Below are positions 41,740 to 51,015 of a stretch of 64,000 nt of DNA, in pieces. The stretch is from Siphonodentalium dalli. Its lineage: Eukaryota; Mollusca; Scaphopoda; Gadilida; Siphonodentaliidae. A model generated the notes under the pieces. It saw only the letters and a list, made by a program, of their open reading frames with translations, searched no databases and had not been told where the DNA came from. The stretch lies in contig CP136062.1 in NCBI GenBank assembly GCA_032622095.1, positions 223,524,578 through 223,588,577 of the forward strand, read 5' to 3'. Numbering within the stretch: position 1 is the stretch's first letter; each line of letters starts with the position of its first letter. A program made the translations under genes and the position numbers.

Positions 41740-43019
41740 TATAGTTCACAATCCAAACTAGAATGCACTCAGAGAGATGCCAACATGCGCAAAAATGTAA
41801 TAAACAATAATTTAAAAAATAATTTCACTGTATTTTACTTAATTTATTTAATTTAATTTAATGTTAGCAAAAAAAGACAATTACCATTTCATCACAGATA
41901 AAAGGCAAATTACTATATTAATCATTTAAGTAATTAAAACCAATTCCATGTTGCCGAAAGGATGAGACTTTAATATCGATTACATTTTTTTCAGCGGCAT
42001 ATTTTGATTTTGATTTTCCGATAGTCAAAGTTGACCAAAGGAGCAATTATAAGAAATAATTAATACCATTTGTGTAAATATTGATAGCAGCCAATATGCA
42101 ACAATAAATATCAATAATTAATCAATAACGATCATTTTATGAAATAATAAACTCTTCAAACGGTGTTTGTGTCAACAAATGCGTTTTGTTTTGTGTTACA
42201 TCATTCGTCGTATTTGACCCGGAACTCGCTGAAGGCTGAAGGTTAGGCTATTCAGCCTATTGCGTCGAATTACGAAATCGCTTTTTTAATGTCTCTCTTT
42301 TCCCGCACGATAAAAAGAGGTCTTCGCACGAACCAAAAATGATAAAACTTCCCAATTATAAGTAAAAATACCCAAATGAAGGAGTCTATATATATATATA
42401 TATGTAGGTCCCGAAGGAGTCTATAGACTCTTTGATGTAGAGTTCTGATGGAGAAAATTGTAGGTTGTTCTATTTTTGTCATAACTCTGACGTATTTTGA
42501 CCTGGGAGAAAAAATCGAAATCGAGGCTCACTACGAGCATGCCAGTTTTAAATATAGAAACAGGGAATCCCGACAAATGGCGATATCGGCGACAAACAAA
42601 TAATCGAAAACACATAAAATAAACATAGCAAAAACGCGGCACAGTAAAAATGTCAGAACGCCACGAGGTTTTACGTCGTTTTTGGTGACGTCATGGAGTG
42701 AAATCGAGTGAAACGGAGTAGGGTGACACCAACGTACGAATCTGTCTGATCGCCATACTGTTGCGCGAGCGCATGTAATAACTAAAACTTGGCTGCTGTT
42801 TAGATTTATTTCCCAGCAGGCCATTTTATATCTCCAAATTTTAATTTCCTGTCAGCTAGCTGTAATAACTGCTTATCTAATGTGTGGAGAGTTCAGTAAT
42901 TGATGCTTCACACGTACACAAAGGAGAACATCTCTGATTTTAGTTACCTACAGTTTCACAACATTATAAATGAATTTGATAAGACAGAAACCTTCACAAT
43001 GTAATTAAATTGAAAAGTA
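41740..43019. other. longest repeat-poor stretch; candidate low-copy host sequence
   Basis: Apart from a (TA)n run near 42388-42403, flanked by 'gaaggagtctata' on both sides, I find no match to any family in the window. The part 42170-42830 is richer in CpG and contains TGACGTCA (42686-42693). Minus-strand open frames of 70-97 codons (42270-42824) lack recognisable motifs. Confidence 0.45.
42686..42693. promoter_or_regulatory. CRE-like palindrome TGACGTCA
   Basis: Perfect 8-bp CREB/ATF consensus within a CpG-richer patch ('ttttacgtcgtttttggtgacgtcatgg'). An 8-mer of this kind can occur by chance in 64 kb. Confidence 0.25.
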
Positions 43020-43210
43020 CAGACACTCAGACTTTAATTAAGTTGTTGGGGATGGGGTTCGTAAGCACCAGATATGATGCAGACTTAGCGTGTTTAAAGA
43101 CAATCAGACTTTAATTAAGTTGTTGGGGATCCCGTTGGTAAACCCAGACTTTAGTTAAGTTGTTGAGGAACGGTTTATGCACACCAGATATGATGCAGTC
43201 TTAGTGTGTT
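43020..43210 (+). repeat. degenerate tandem repeat with 'cagactttaattaagttgtt'
   Basis: Three copies at about 43029, 43107 and 43145 of 'cagacttta(a/g)ttaagttgttg(g/a)gga', with 'caccagatatgatgcag(a/t)cttag(c/t)gtgtttaa' after two of them. Confidence 0.8.
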
Positions 43211-43459
43211 TAACACTTTCTATACTCATGTCAGGAATCACGTGGTTTCGAGGTTGATGAGCACCACCTACTCAAGGACTAGCATAGAGGGCAACTTGGG
43301 AGACATCTTCTCCCTAAAATGTGCCACTTCTCCCTGTTTTTGTCTCAAGGAGAAGTGACTTCTCTCTCTCATATACCAGTATGCATACGTCCCTACAGCA
43401 TATTTAAAGTATATTTACTAATTATAATGGTTTTATAAATGGGCTCTTATGTTGTATTA

Positions 43460-43815
43460 ATTAAAGTTATGTGAAACACTCAGGTTGGATGATCAAATAG
43501 AAATGGAGAATAAAGTTGCTAAAAGAAGTTATATTATACAAATATTATATCCAAATTGGCAACACACATCGTCATTCTTATATATTAATTAAATGTAGCG
43601 ACTCTCGATGGTGAAATCGTTTTCGTTAGTTTATCGTCGGTAGTTGCGTCCTGAATCGAGAGGTAAATATTTACAATTGAGCGTAGTTCAGGTGATATTT
43701 TCTGTGGAGTGTTATGGTCGATTTGCTTGTGATTTTCGGTGATGTTAGTAGAATGATACATTCTAGCGACCTAATACTAACTTATCAGTTTCACGCATCC
43801 ATACTATGTCTTTAA
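43460..43815 (+). mobile_element. family J repeat, copy 2, inserted in W
   Basis: Begins 'ttaaagttatgtgaaacactcagg' and ends 'cgcatccatactatgtctttaa', so both ends read TTAAAG inward. It separates 'gggctcttatgttgtat' from 'acttattagttcatagaagg', which are adjacent in other W copies. Confidence 0.72.
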
Positions 43816-43848
43816 ACTTATTAGTTCATAGAAGGGTGATGTTGGGGT

Positions 43849-44310
43849 CAGCCCTGGGAATTAGCCTAGGCAATAGGCAATGCCTAGGTAAAAGCAGAGG
43901 AAAAATCAGTTTGCCTAGGCAATTATATTGCCTAGGTAAAACAAGTTCATTGGGTTACTAAAATTGATTTGTGTCTATCAGAAATAGAACCTCTTTAGCT
44001 AAAATGACTTCCTTAAATCACTCTTTACATATATTGTCCTAAAATTGTTTCCATGGCACTGGGCCATTAACTAGCTACCCATAAGGGCACTAGTTTTGGA
44101 GATGATTTGTGGAATGTATATATGATGAGTAGTGGCCTGGAAATGTTCTCCGAAATAACTAAGCATTTCAGGTTATTATTGAATCATATTGATTTGAGAT
44201 GGCAATATTGTTGCAAAATTGCCTAGGTAAAATCTGTTTTTGCCGAGGCCGATTTCTTTCACCTAGGCAAAAATATTGCCTAGGCAAATTTTCCTTAATT
44301 CCCAGGACTG
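43849..44310. mobile_element. element X (hAT-like), inserted in W
   Basis: CAGCCCTGGGAATTAGCC at the left and 'ccttaattcccaggactg' at the right. The interior is full of 'ttgcctaggcaa' palindromes (43872-43935, 44218-44285). It interrupts 'gatgttggggt|..|tgggttacaagctgaac' with a degenerate target duplication (tggggt/tgggtt). Confidence 0.78.
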
Positions 44311-44392
44311 TGGGTTACAAGCTGAACTTCACACAATATTACTAAACAGGAAGATGTGACTTCTCCAAATTTTTAACCTCTTGGCTGGTCCG

Positions 44393-44490
44393 ACTGACAC
44401 ATGAAACCTCGAGGAATATTAATCTCTCATAGCTCCACTGACACATGAAACCTCTAGGAATAGTAATCTCTCATAGTTCCACTGAGATAA
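44393..44490 (+). repeat. 50-bp direct duplication
   Basis: 'ctgacacatgaaacctc(g/t)aggaata(t/g)taatctctcatag(c/t)tccac' is present twice. Confidence 0.88.
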
Positions 44491-44510
44491 CACCGCCACA
44501 AGGACACTTG

Positions 44511-44900
44511 TTAACCCTTTACCCAACAAACCGGCCAAATAAAGCTTCAACAGCCTAAAATATCTTCGGTCTGTCTCAATAGAACCATACAAATATGGAT
44601 ATCATTGGAACCGGCTCCTTTACCACATTGTGATAGTTACAGTTATGCCCTGTGCCAATGCATTCTCTTATATATGCGAGTCGACCATAGGTCGCCTCGC
44701 ATATATAAGAGAATGCATTGGCCTAAAAAAAATCTTTTTTTAACACTTTTTACCATTTTTTCTTACATTCTTTAATAATTTTATAATTTTTAATGTGTTA
44801 AGCCAATGCATTCTCTTATATATGCGAGGCGACCTATGGTCGACTCGCATATATAAGAGAATGCATTGGCACAGGGCCGTTCTGTTGGGTAAAGGGTTAA
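44511..44900 (+). mobile_element. piggyBac-like MITE family A, copy 4
   Basis: TTAACCCTTTACCCAACA to TTCTGTTGGGTAAAGGGTTAA. Two alpha hairpins; the linker is rich in T ('aaaaaaaatctttttttaacac'). Confidence 0.95.
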
Positions 44901-45419
44901 CGATTCCTGACATGATCTTAGTTCTTATATTTTAAGATTAAATTTGTCTATGTCTGGCTGAGTTCATATTGTTCTTATCAATACCGAAAGAATGACCATT
45001 ATTGCAAACTTTTGGTGGTCAAATTAAGATAATTGATGACTAAATATCGTTCTGACGTTACGTAAAAATAGATGTATCGGTCCGCAAAGTACCATCCTTG
45101 TGGCAGCGATATATCGCAGTGATAACGAAGAGGGTGCTGCATGCAGTTTGACCTGTAGGCTGGTCCCTAATGGAATGCAACAAAGATCGGTATGCAAATG
45201 ACAAGTAATTGTCCATTATAGCAGATCATAGGGCTTATCATTTGTAAACTGCACTTTTTTTACTGCAGGAGAACCAAGATGTCTCCCCTGAAATGTCGCG
45301 AGTAATAGATCTTTCTCTGAATTCTGCCCAGGGGAGCCATACGTCTTGATACTATCAGAGTGATCGCAATGGAAACTAATATCAGGAATTATAAATTGAT
45401 TTTCTTCAAAATGAGGAAC
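44901..45419. other. spacer with a W-family end fragment
   Basis: 'cctgtaggctggtccctaa' at 45152-45170 looks like a solitary W right terminus. Nothing else is recognised. Confidence 0.45.
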
Positions 45420-45537
45420 TTAACCCTTTCAGTGCCAAGTCCGATTTTTGTAACAACCATATTTCCTTGATCATTTTTCAAATTTATTGATTATAATAAT
45501 GTGATACATTGATGGAAAGAGCTCAAAGAGAGCTCGC
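45420..45537 (+). mobile_element. family B MITE, left arm (fused to F)
   Basis: TTAACCCTTTCAGTGCCAAG to 'ggaaagagctcaaagagagctc', then it changes without a gap into the right arm of family F. Confidence 0.85.
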
Positions 45538-45645
45538 CGAGAGCTTTCCAATGAATGGCAACAAGCCATATTTTTGACTAAATCCCGAAAAATCACCTAT
45601 AATTCTGCTGTGGTTAAGGAGTCGATTACTTAGAGAATTACTGTA
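45538..45645 (-). mobile_element. family F MITE, right arm (fused to B)
   Basis: 'gagagctttccaatgaatggcaacaagcc' to 'gagaattactgTA', joined at a shared 'gagctc/gagagctttcc' motif to the family B arm. Confidence 0.85.
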
Positions 45646-45723
45646 CTTAATTATTTAAGGGGTTTCCAAGCATAGCCAACATCCGGATGTGGAAAGTTTA
45701 GTTGACCCTCCACGGGAAACTAA

Positions 45724-46121
45724 TTAACCCTTTACCCAACAGAAGGGCCCTGTGCCAATGCATTCTCTTATATATGCGAGTCGACCATAGGTCGCCTCGC
45801 ATATATAAGAGAATGCATTGGCTTAACACATTAAAAATTATAAAATTGTTAAAGAATGTAAGAAAAATGGTAAAAAGTGTTTAAAAAAGTTTGTTTTAGG
45901 CCAATGCATTCTCTTATATATGCGAGGCGACCTATGGTCGACTCGCATATATAAGAGAATGCATTGGCACAGGGCATAACTGTAACTATCACAATGTGGT
46001 CAAGGAGCCGGTTCCAATGATATCCATATTTGTATGTTTCTATTGAGACAGACCGAAGATATTTTAGACTGTTGAAGCTTTATTTGGTCGGTTTTGGCCG
46101 GTTTGTTGGGTAAAGGGTTAA
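45724..46121 (-). mobile_element. piggyBac-like MITE family A, copy 5
   Basis: TTAACCCTTTACCCAACAG to GTTTGTTGGGTAAAGGGTTAA. Two alpha hairpins; linker 'cttaacacattaaaaattataaaattg'. Confidence 0.95.
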
Positions 46122-46126
46122 GTGTT

Positions 46127-46205
46127 AAGCCGTGCGAGATAGCGTAACTAAATTCACCCTCCGGGAACCTCATTCTGCAAATGACAGACACTATTTCAGG
46201 TCAGG
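46127..46205 (+). mobile_element. family H MITE, right end fragment
   Basis: 'gcgagatagcgtaactaaattcaccctccgggaacctcattctgcaaatgacagacactatttcagg', starting directly beyond the family A element. Confidence 0.75.
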
Positions 46206-46221
46206 CCTGATCCTTCTTGAA

Positions 46222-47222
46222 CACAAATTGAATTATTGATCCATAAATTAAGGCTTCCGTCAATAACGTTACTTGACCAAATATCTCATGTGTTTGACCT
46301 CTGGCGCTTTCTCAGATATCAGTTTAATGATACCACTTCTCGTGACCCGTGGTGCTATAATACTATACCAATCAATAGTTCAATCTACTTTGATTTTTTA
46401 AATTTACTATTAAACTCCGTACAGGGTTTACCTCCCTTGATGACTCAATAAGACCGCTGCTACTTTTACCCACACTTGGTGGACATTTGGAGATGTTAAG
46501 ATATATACTAAGTGAACAGAGCAAAATTTTGCCCTAATTAAGCACACAAATTATCGAAAAAAAAATGTGCAATTTTGTATATTAAGTTTAGAAAGTCCCA
46601 CTAGAACCAAAGAGCTACATGTATATTGCAAAACAGTGTGATTTGGTTCTCCCGATTATTTTATCAACACAAAATCTAAACGAACATGGATGACAATGTC
46701 CCGACAACAGGCATGGCAAGTCAAACACAAGAGTTCTAATTTTCTGAAATTTTGACGAGTAGCTTGCGAAAAACGTCAACAAAACTACCGCTCTAATTCT
46801 CCATTCTGTCCAGTTCTGTCATTAAGTTTTTAGTGCGGGAATTGTTCTCAAAGCACATAGGAAATTTGACTTTGGGGTGATCGGTTTCCCAATTTTACCT
46901 GGAAAACCCTGTGCTAAATATAGAAAACTAGACTAGTACCCAGCCGGTGACAAATTCAGAAAGGAAGTATGACTGGTGTACTCTGTTAGAGATTGACATC
47001 AGGCCTGTTTTACTTCTTTAACACCAGGCTAGAAGTACACAAATTGAATTATTGATCCATAAATTATTGCTAACAATGTTACTTGACCCGATATCTCAGC
47101 TGATGACCTCTGGCGGTTTCTCAGATATCACGTTAATTATTGTACTTCTGCTGACCGGTGGCTGCTATAATACTACGACCAATCAATATTTCAATCGACT
47201 TTGATTGGTAATTTACTATTTT
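46222..47222 (+). repeat. direct repeat pair (about 185 bp) flanking repeat M copy 2
   Basis: 46222-46405 and 47039-47222 both read 'acacaaattgaattattgatccataaatta', 'gacctctggcg(c/g)tttctcagatatca' and 'ctataatacta..ccaatcaata'. Between them lies M (46405-46785), matching 17945-18310. Confidence 0.75.
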
Positions 47223-47505
47223 AACCCTTTTTATACTAAATACTCATTGACAAGTACAGTAATGCTCTAAGTAATCGACTTCTTAACCACAGTAGAATTA
47301 TGGGTAACTTTTCAGGATTTAGACGGAAATATGGCTTGTTGCCATTCATCGGAAAGCTCTCGGGGAGAGCTTTCAGATGAATGGCAACAAGCCATATTTC
47401 CGACTAAATCCTGAAAAGTTACCCATAATTCTGCTGTGGTTAAGAAGTCGATTACTTAGAGCATAACTGTAGCTCCCTTGGGAAATGTTCAGATAATAAG
47501 TTCAA
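47221..47505 (+). mobile_element. family G piggyBac-like MITE, interrupted
   Basis: TTAACCCTTTTTATACTAAA, then 'tactcattgacaag', the F insertion, and 'gctcccttgggaaatgttcagataataagttcaacaaa'. The right terminus is lost next to the family C element. Confidence 0.78.
47255..47471. mobile_element. family F MITE, complete copy nested in family G
   Basis: 217-bp palindrome, TACAGTAATGCTCTAAGTAA to 'gagcataactgTA'. It separates 'catt(g)acaagTA' from 'TAgctcccttggg'; uninterrupted G copies read gagTAgttccct. Confidence 0.94.
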
Positions 47506-47521
47506 CAAAATCACCAAGACT

Positions 47522-47948
47522 TTAACCCTTTCAGTGCTGAGGTCCGATTTTTGTTTCAACCCATATACCCTGTGCCAATGCATTCTCTTATATATGCGAG
47601 TCGACCATAGGTCACCTCGCATATATAAGAGAATGCATTGGCCTCACAATTTTTCATTATTTTTTACAATATTTTACAATTTTAATAATTTTTTCTTATA
47701 TTCTTTAACTCTTTCAGTGCCAGACTTATTTTGTAGGTTTAGTGCCAGGGAATCTTACGTTTTTCATGGGCATCAAAATTATTACTATGAATACTTGGTG
47801 ATAGTTTTGAGTTATAACATGCTCCTAAGGTTTTATCCAGTTTTTAAATTCGCTATACATGCTTAAGCTTACCCAAAAATTTTATGGCCAATTTTACAGA
47901 CCGTAAATTAGGGCCGATGAGATCGGCCCCTGGCACTGAAAGGGTTAA
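47522..47948 (+). mobile_element. family C piggyBac-like MITE, copy 4 (longest)
   Basis: TTAACCCTTTCAGTGCTGAGG to 'cccctggcactgaaagggTTAA'. One alpha hairpin. 'ctttaactctttcagtgccag' in the middle repeats the terminal sequence internally. Right palindrome ggccgatgagatcggcc. Confidence 0.9.
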
Positions 47949-48058
47949 TGCAAACCAAGAAGTTTGATGTTCCCGCTTCCAACTCAAAGGGAGAACACTG
48001 GGATATCTTTAGAATATCATTAGGCATTTTATCACAGCTGAAGTCTCAGGTTTGGTTA

Positions 48059-48564
48059 TAGATCATGCCATGAATCTCTACTATGGCTAACGCTCGTAGA
48101 GATCATAATCCTAGAGTGCAAAACCTTGGAACTTTTTGAAGTTTTGACAGGGAACGTTATAAAGTCGAAAAAATAACACGGGGAATATATTTTTTAGTTA
48201 TTATCTGTTCTTCAATAAAGTACTTCACTGTTGGTGAAGGTCCCAACTCAAAATTGTATGCTTTTCTGAGCCGATATCGCAATAAACATTCAATTAATTA
48301 CTCAAGAGAAATACCATAATTGTAAGAAACGCAAAGCAAAATCGCCCACAAAGTCACTTAAATCGTGAAATTTCTAATTGGGACCTTAACCTACAGTGAA
48401 GTACATTATTAAGAACCAGATAATAACTAAGAAATATATTCCCCGTGTTATTGTTTCGATTTAAAAGGTTCCCTGTCAAACCTTCAAAAAGTTCCAAGGT
48501 TTTGTACTGGTGGAATATGATCTCTGCGGGCATTAGCCATAGTAGAGATTCATGGCATGATCTA
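48059..48564. mobile_element. element U: about 506 bp with long TIRs and TA ends
   Basis: TAGATCATGCCATGAATCTC at the left is mirrored by 'gagattcatggcatgatcTA' at the right. The inverted similarity extends about 180 bp inward ('aaccttggaactttttgaag'/'cttcaaaaagttccaaggtt'; 'acacggggaatatattttttagttattatctg' mirrored). The centre is unique and noncoding. Confidence 0.88.
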
Positions 48565-48781
48565 GTTTGGTTAAAGCTAAATTAAGTTGAGATTTAATCT
48601 TCTGAAATCTAGAATAACCTTATTCCAAATACCGTCCCAGGTTCTCATAGGTTAATCACAGGTCTAAAATCCTGGAATTATCCTAGGATATACTAGGACT
48701 TGTTATACCGGCTTTAAGCTCTAGAATAATTCTAGGATATCCCAAGAAAGTCCAAGCTATTTGCAAATGCGTTCTTGCCTT

Positions 48782-49181
48782 TTAACCCTTTACCCAACAG
48801 AAGGGCCCTGTGCCAATGCATTCTCTTATATATGCGAGTCGACCATAGGTCGCCTCGCATATATAAGAGAATGCATTGGCTTAACACATTAAAAATTATA
48901 AAATTGTTAAAGAATGTAAGAAAAAATGGTAAAAAGTGTTAAAAAAAGCTTTTTTTTAGGCCAATGCATTCTCTTATATATGCGAGGCGACCTATGGTCG
49001 ACTCGCATATATAAGAGAATGCATTGGCACAGGGTATAACTGTAACTATCACAATGTGGTCAAGGAGCTGGTTCCAATGATATCCATATTTGTATGGTTC
49101 TATTGAGACAGACCGAAGATATTTTAGGCTGTTGAAGCTTTAATTGGCCGGTTTTGACCGTTTTGTTGGGTAAAGGGTTAA
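48782..49181 (-). mobile_element. piggyBac-like MITE family A, copy 6
   Basis: TTAACCCTTTACCCAACAG to 'gttttgttgggtaaagggTTAA'. Two alpha hairpins, linker with a T8 run. Right arm 'ttggccggttttgaccg'. Confidence 0.95.
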
Positions 49182-49195
49182 TTAAGAGATTTATC

Positions 49196-49277
49196 CCACA
49201 GGGAGCCTCACACAGATGGAAGCATGCACTGCAGAGTGTCGTCTGCTTCAGTCTATGTGGGGCTCTATAAAGGGTTA
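49196..49277. repeat. small inverted repeat with gagcctcacacagatgg ends
   Basis: 'gggagcctcacacagatggaagca' is mirrored imperfectly by 'tgcttcagtctatgtggggctc' around 'tgcactgcagagtgtcgtc', ending 'aaagggTTAA'. Related words occur at 10510-10575 and 21175-21235. Confidence 0.6.
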
Positions 49278-49554
49278 AAGGGTACCAATATGAACTACTA
49301 TTACCATCTCAAGCTCTTAAATCAACCAGTTGTAAATTCTAGAATATTATTACACAAATATGGGATTGCATGTAAAAAGACGGCTTACAAACATAACATG
49401 CAGAAAGACGGGTTACAAACAGAACATGCAGAATCATATTGTCATCGCCGCACCACTGATAATGATATAAAGAAAGCCAGCAGATGGTGGGAAAAGTTTG
49501 TCGGGAATTTGGCTTTGGTGTTTCATAATGACGGGCACCATTGAATTCGCATTC
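49278..49554. other. upstream spacer of the GPCR exon
   Basis: Contains a 26-bp imperfect duplication 'aaagacgg(c/g)ttacaaacataacatgcag' (49376-49430). The 106-codon frames on both strands are unsupported. Confidence 0.45.
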
Positions 49555-49790
49555 GGGGAAACACATTATATCAAGGAAAATATCACTTTGATAACCTTTG
49601 GCAAATGCATTATATCTCATGTCATCTAGAACTGATTGGCCTGAAATTTTGCATGTCACATTCTAAGATGACATGGTCAAAATTTGGGCACAATCGGACG
49701 TGAGGATCATATATATTTAAATGCGCCAAAAGCGTGACAGAGGTACAAACAGACACATACACAAACTCTTGGCTTTTATGTAGATAGGTT
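49555..49790 (-). repeat. dispersed repeat ending ttggcttttatgtagatagg
   Basis: Inverse of 39676-39920 in plan: 'ttttgcatgtcacattctaagatgacatggtcaaaatttgggcacaatcgg', 'gcgccaaaagcgtgacag' and 'acacatacacaaactcttggctttta'. It lies only about 40 bp upstream of the GPCR exon, presumably in an intron. Confidence 0.6.
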
Positions 49791-49810
49791 CTTCTGGCAA
49801 GTAACCTGTA

Positions 49811-49828
49811 TATTCATCTCTTTTTCAG
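49811..49828 (+). promoter_or_regulatory. predicted 3' splice site before the GPCR exon
   Basis: Pyrimidine-rich 'tattcatctctttttcag' followed by 'aaaactatc'. It implies an upstream noncoding exon, since no in-frame coding extension with a receptor N-terminus is seen upstream. Confidence 0.6.
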
Positions 49829-49837
49829 AAAACTATC

Positions 49838-49858
49838 ATGACAGCGCAAATCAGATGA
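49838..49858 (+). promoter_or_regulatory. six-codon upstream ORF overlapping the GPCR start (ATGA)
   Basis: ATG-ACA-GCG-CAA-ATC-AGA-TGA. Its stop shares bases with the main ATG at 49855. The uORF start has A at -3, whereas the main ATG has C at -3. If transcribed from the predicted acceptor, this arrangement would lower initiation at Met1 or require reinitiation. Confidence 0.45.
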
Positions 49859-50991
49859 ACGGAACGGAGTACTACCCTCAGAGCATGGAAGATCCATATG
49901 CGGAATACTTCCGACTTGTAGATGTTCATGTATGGATTCAGACGTATATCTATCCATTCTTCCTGTTGTTCGGGACCGTTGGAAATATGATAATTTTCTA
50001 CTATATGCTGAAGTACTGTCGGAATACGTGGTCGACGGCCGTGTACCTTGCCGTGAATTCTGTTATAGAGCTAGTGATCTTATACATCTTCTGCGGTAAT
50101 GATTGGATGTACAACGTAACAGAGAAAAATTTCAACATGTCACTGATGAATCAATCGGAAATATTCTGCCGCGTTTATCCATTTTTGATTCAAGTGCTCA
50201 GTGCCTTGTCCGCATGGATTTACGTTTCAATTTCCGTGGAGTTGCTTATAGCCTTAGCATTTCCACACAAAATATACAGCATGTGTACTCTCGGAAGAGC
50301 GCAAGCCATAACACTACTTCAAACTGTTCTCATAATAGGATTCTACATCCATTACTTCTGGACGTATGGAATTTATAAAACATACAGCAACGAGGGGAGA
50401 CAAATAAGTGACGCGACATGTACGTGGATTAACGAACTTGCGAAAACATTTCGAGATAAAATTTCGCCAGTCATGGAGTTAGCTGTCGCCGAGTTTCTCC
50501 CTGGATGGCTTATATGTGCTTTATTAATAGCCACGTTAATCGTATACATCATACGCAAGCGAGGACACAAACCGGGCGAAGTGAAAAGCATGCTGGGTAA
50601 ATACTTTTTGGATCTGCAAACAATGAATGAGCTACAAATCATTATGTTAATCATCACATCTATGACGGCAATTATCAAAATTCTCAGTTCGTCAAAGTTT
50701 ATAATATTCTACCTTGAAGATGTTGCGTTAGAAACGCAAAAAGCTTTACGGATTGCACTGGAGTTTTCCCATTACGTCTACTTGAGCCTCAAAATTGTTC
50801 TGTTCTTAATTTTCTGCAGTAAGATGAGAAAACATTTTTTCGGTCAGATTAAAAGGCTGATTTGTTGTGAGAAAAAACAGAAAGAGAGATTAGACTACGA
50901 ATCTAGTTCCCCGTGCCATACTGCTGAAACGCCGCAAAACAGCACCGCTGTGAGAATAACAGTCGACCACGAAGACACATCGTACTGTTAA
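49855..50991 (+). CDS. divergent rhodopsin-class (class A) G protein-coupled receptor, 378 aa
   Basis: Seen: seven hydrophobic spans (about 28-50, 62-80, 106-133, 149-171, 206-233, 258-281, 299-320). Also a TM1 G43-N44 motif, an ECL Cys pair (C105 and C189), a TM5 proline (P216 in FLPG), a basic helix-8-like stretch after TM7 (SKMRKHFFGQIKRLICC, with C337-C338 as possible palmitoylation sites) and a polar Ser/Thr-rich tail ending SYC. Sequons occur at N2, N87, N94 and N99. Family knowledge: the layout fits lophotrochozoan peptide-type orphan receptors (FMRFamide/TRH-receptor-like); the ligand is unknown. Odd: the DRY position reads E129-L130-L131, there is no CWxP in TM6, and the NPxxY region reads L316-F-L-I-F320. 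Met1 has a weak context (C at -3); Met11 (49885) has A at -3 and G at +4 and is a plausible alternative start. The coding part is one exon, with an acceptor 26 bp upstream. No AATAAA is obvious before the next MITE. The reading frame is intact, so it is probably functional, though a recent pseudogene cannot be excluded. Confidence 0.85.
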   Translation: MNGTEYYPQSMEDPYAEYFRLVDVHVWIQTYIYPFFLLFGTVGNMIIFYYMLKYCRNTWSTAVYLAVNSVIELVILYIFCGNDWMYNVTEKNFNMSLMNQSEIFCRVYPFLIQVLSALSAWIYVSISVELLIALAFPHKIYSMCTLGRAQAITLLQTVLIIGFYIHYFWTYGIYKTYSNEGRQISDATCTWINELAKTFRDKISPVMELAVAEFLPGWLICALLIATLIVYIIRKRGHKPGEVKSMLGKYFLDLQTMNELQIIMLIITSMTAIIKILSSSKFIIFYLEDVALETQKALRIALEFSHYVYLSLKIVLFLIFCSKMRKHFFGQIKRLICCEKKQKERLDYESSSPCHTAETPQNSTAVRITVDHEDTSYC

Positions 50992-51015
50992 CGACATGAA
51001 AATACATCCAATTTA

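Larger units (their letters stand above)
43271..44392 (+). mobile_element. family W hAT-like MITE holding two nested insertions
   Basis: Left 'ctcaaggactagcatagagggcaacttggg', then 'cttctccctaaaatgtgccacttctccc'. Right 'gacttctccaaatttttaacctcttggctggtcc'. The element is interrupted by J (43460-43815) and X (43849-44310). The unfilled order is visible in the W copies at 9922 and 18328. Confidence 0.72.

Noticed and set aside
42531-42824. 97-codon minus-strand frame in the repeat-poor island
   Set aside because: No motif, unremarkable composition and two overlapping alternatives; kept only as a region of interest, not a gene.
49224-49659. 106-codon frames on both strands upstream of the GPCR
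   Set aside because: Partly inside a dispersed repeat and mutually overlapping; cannot both be coding and neither shows a domain.
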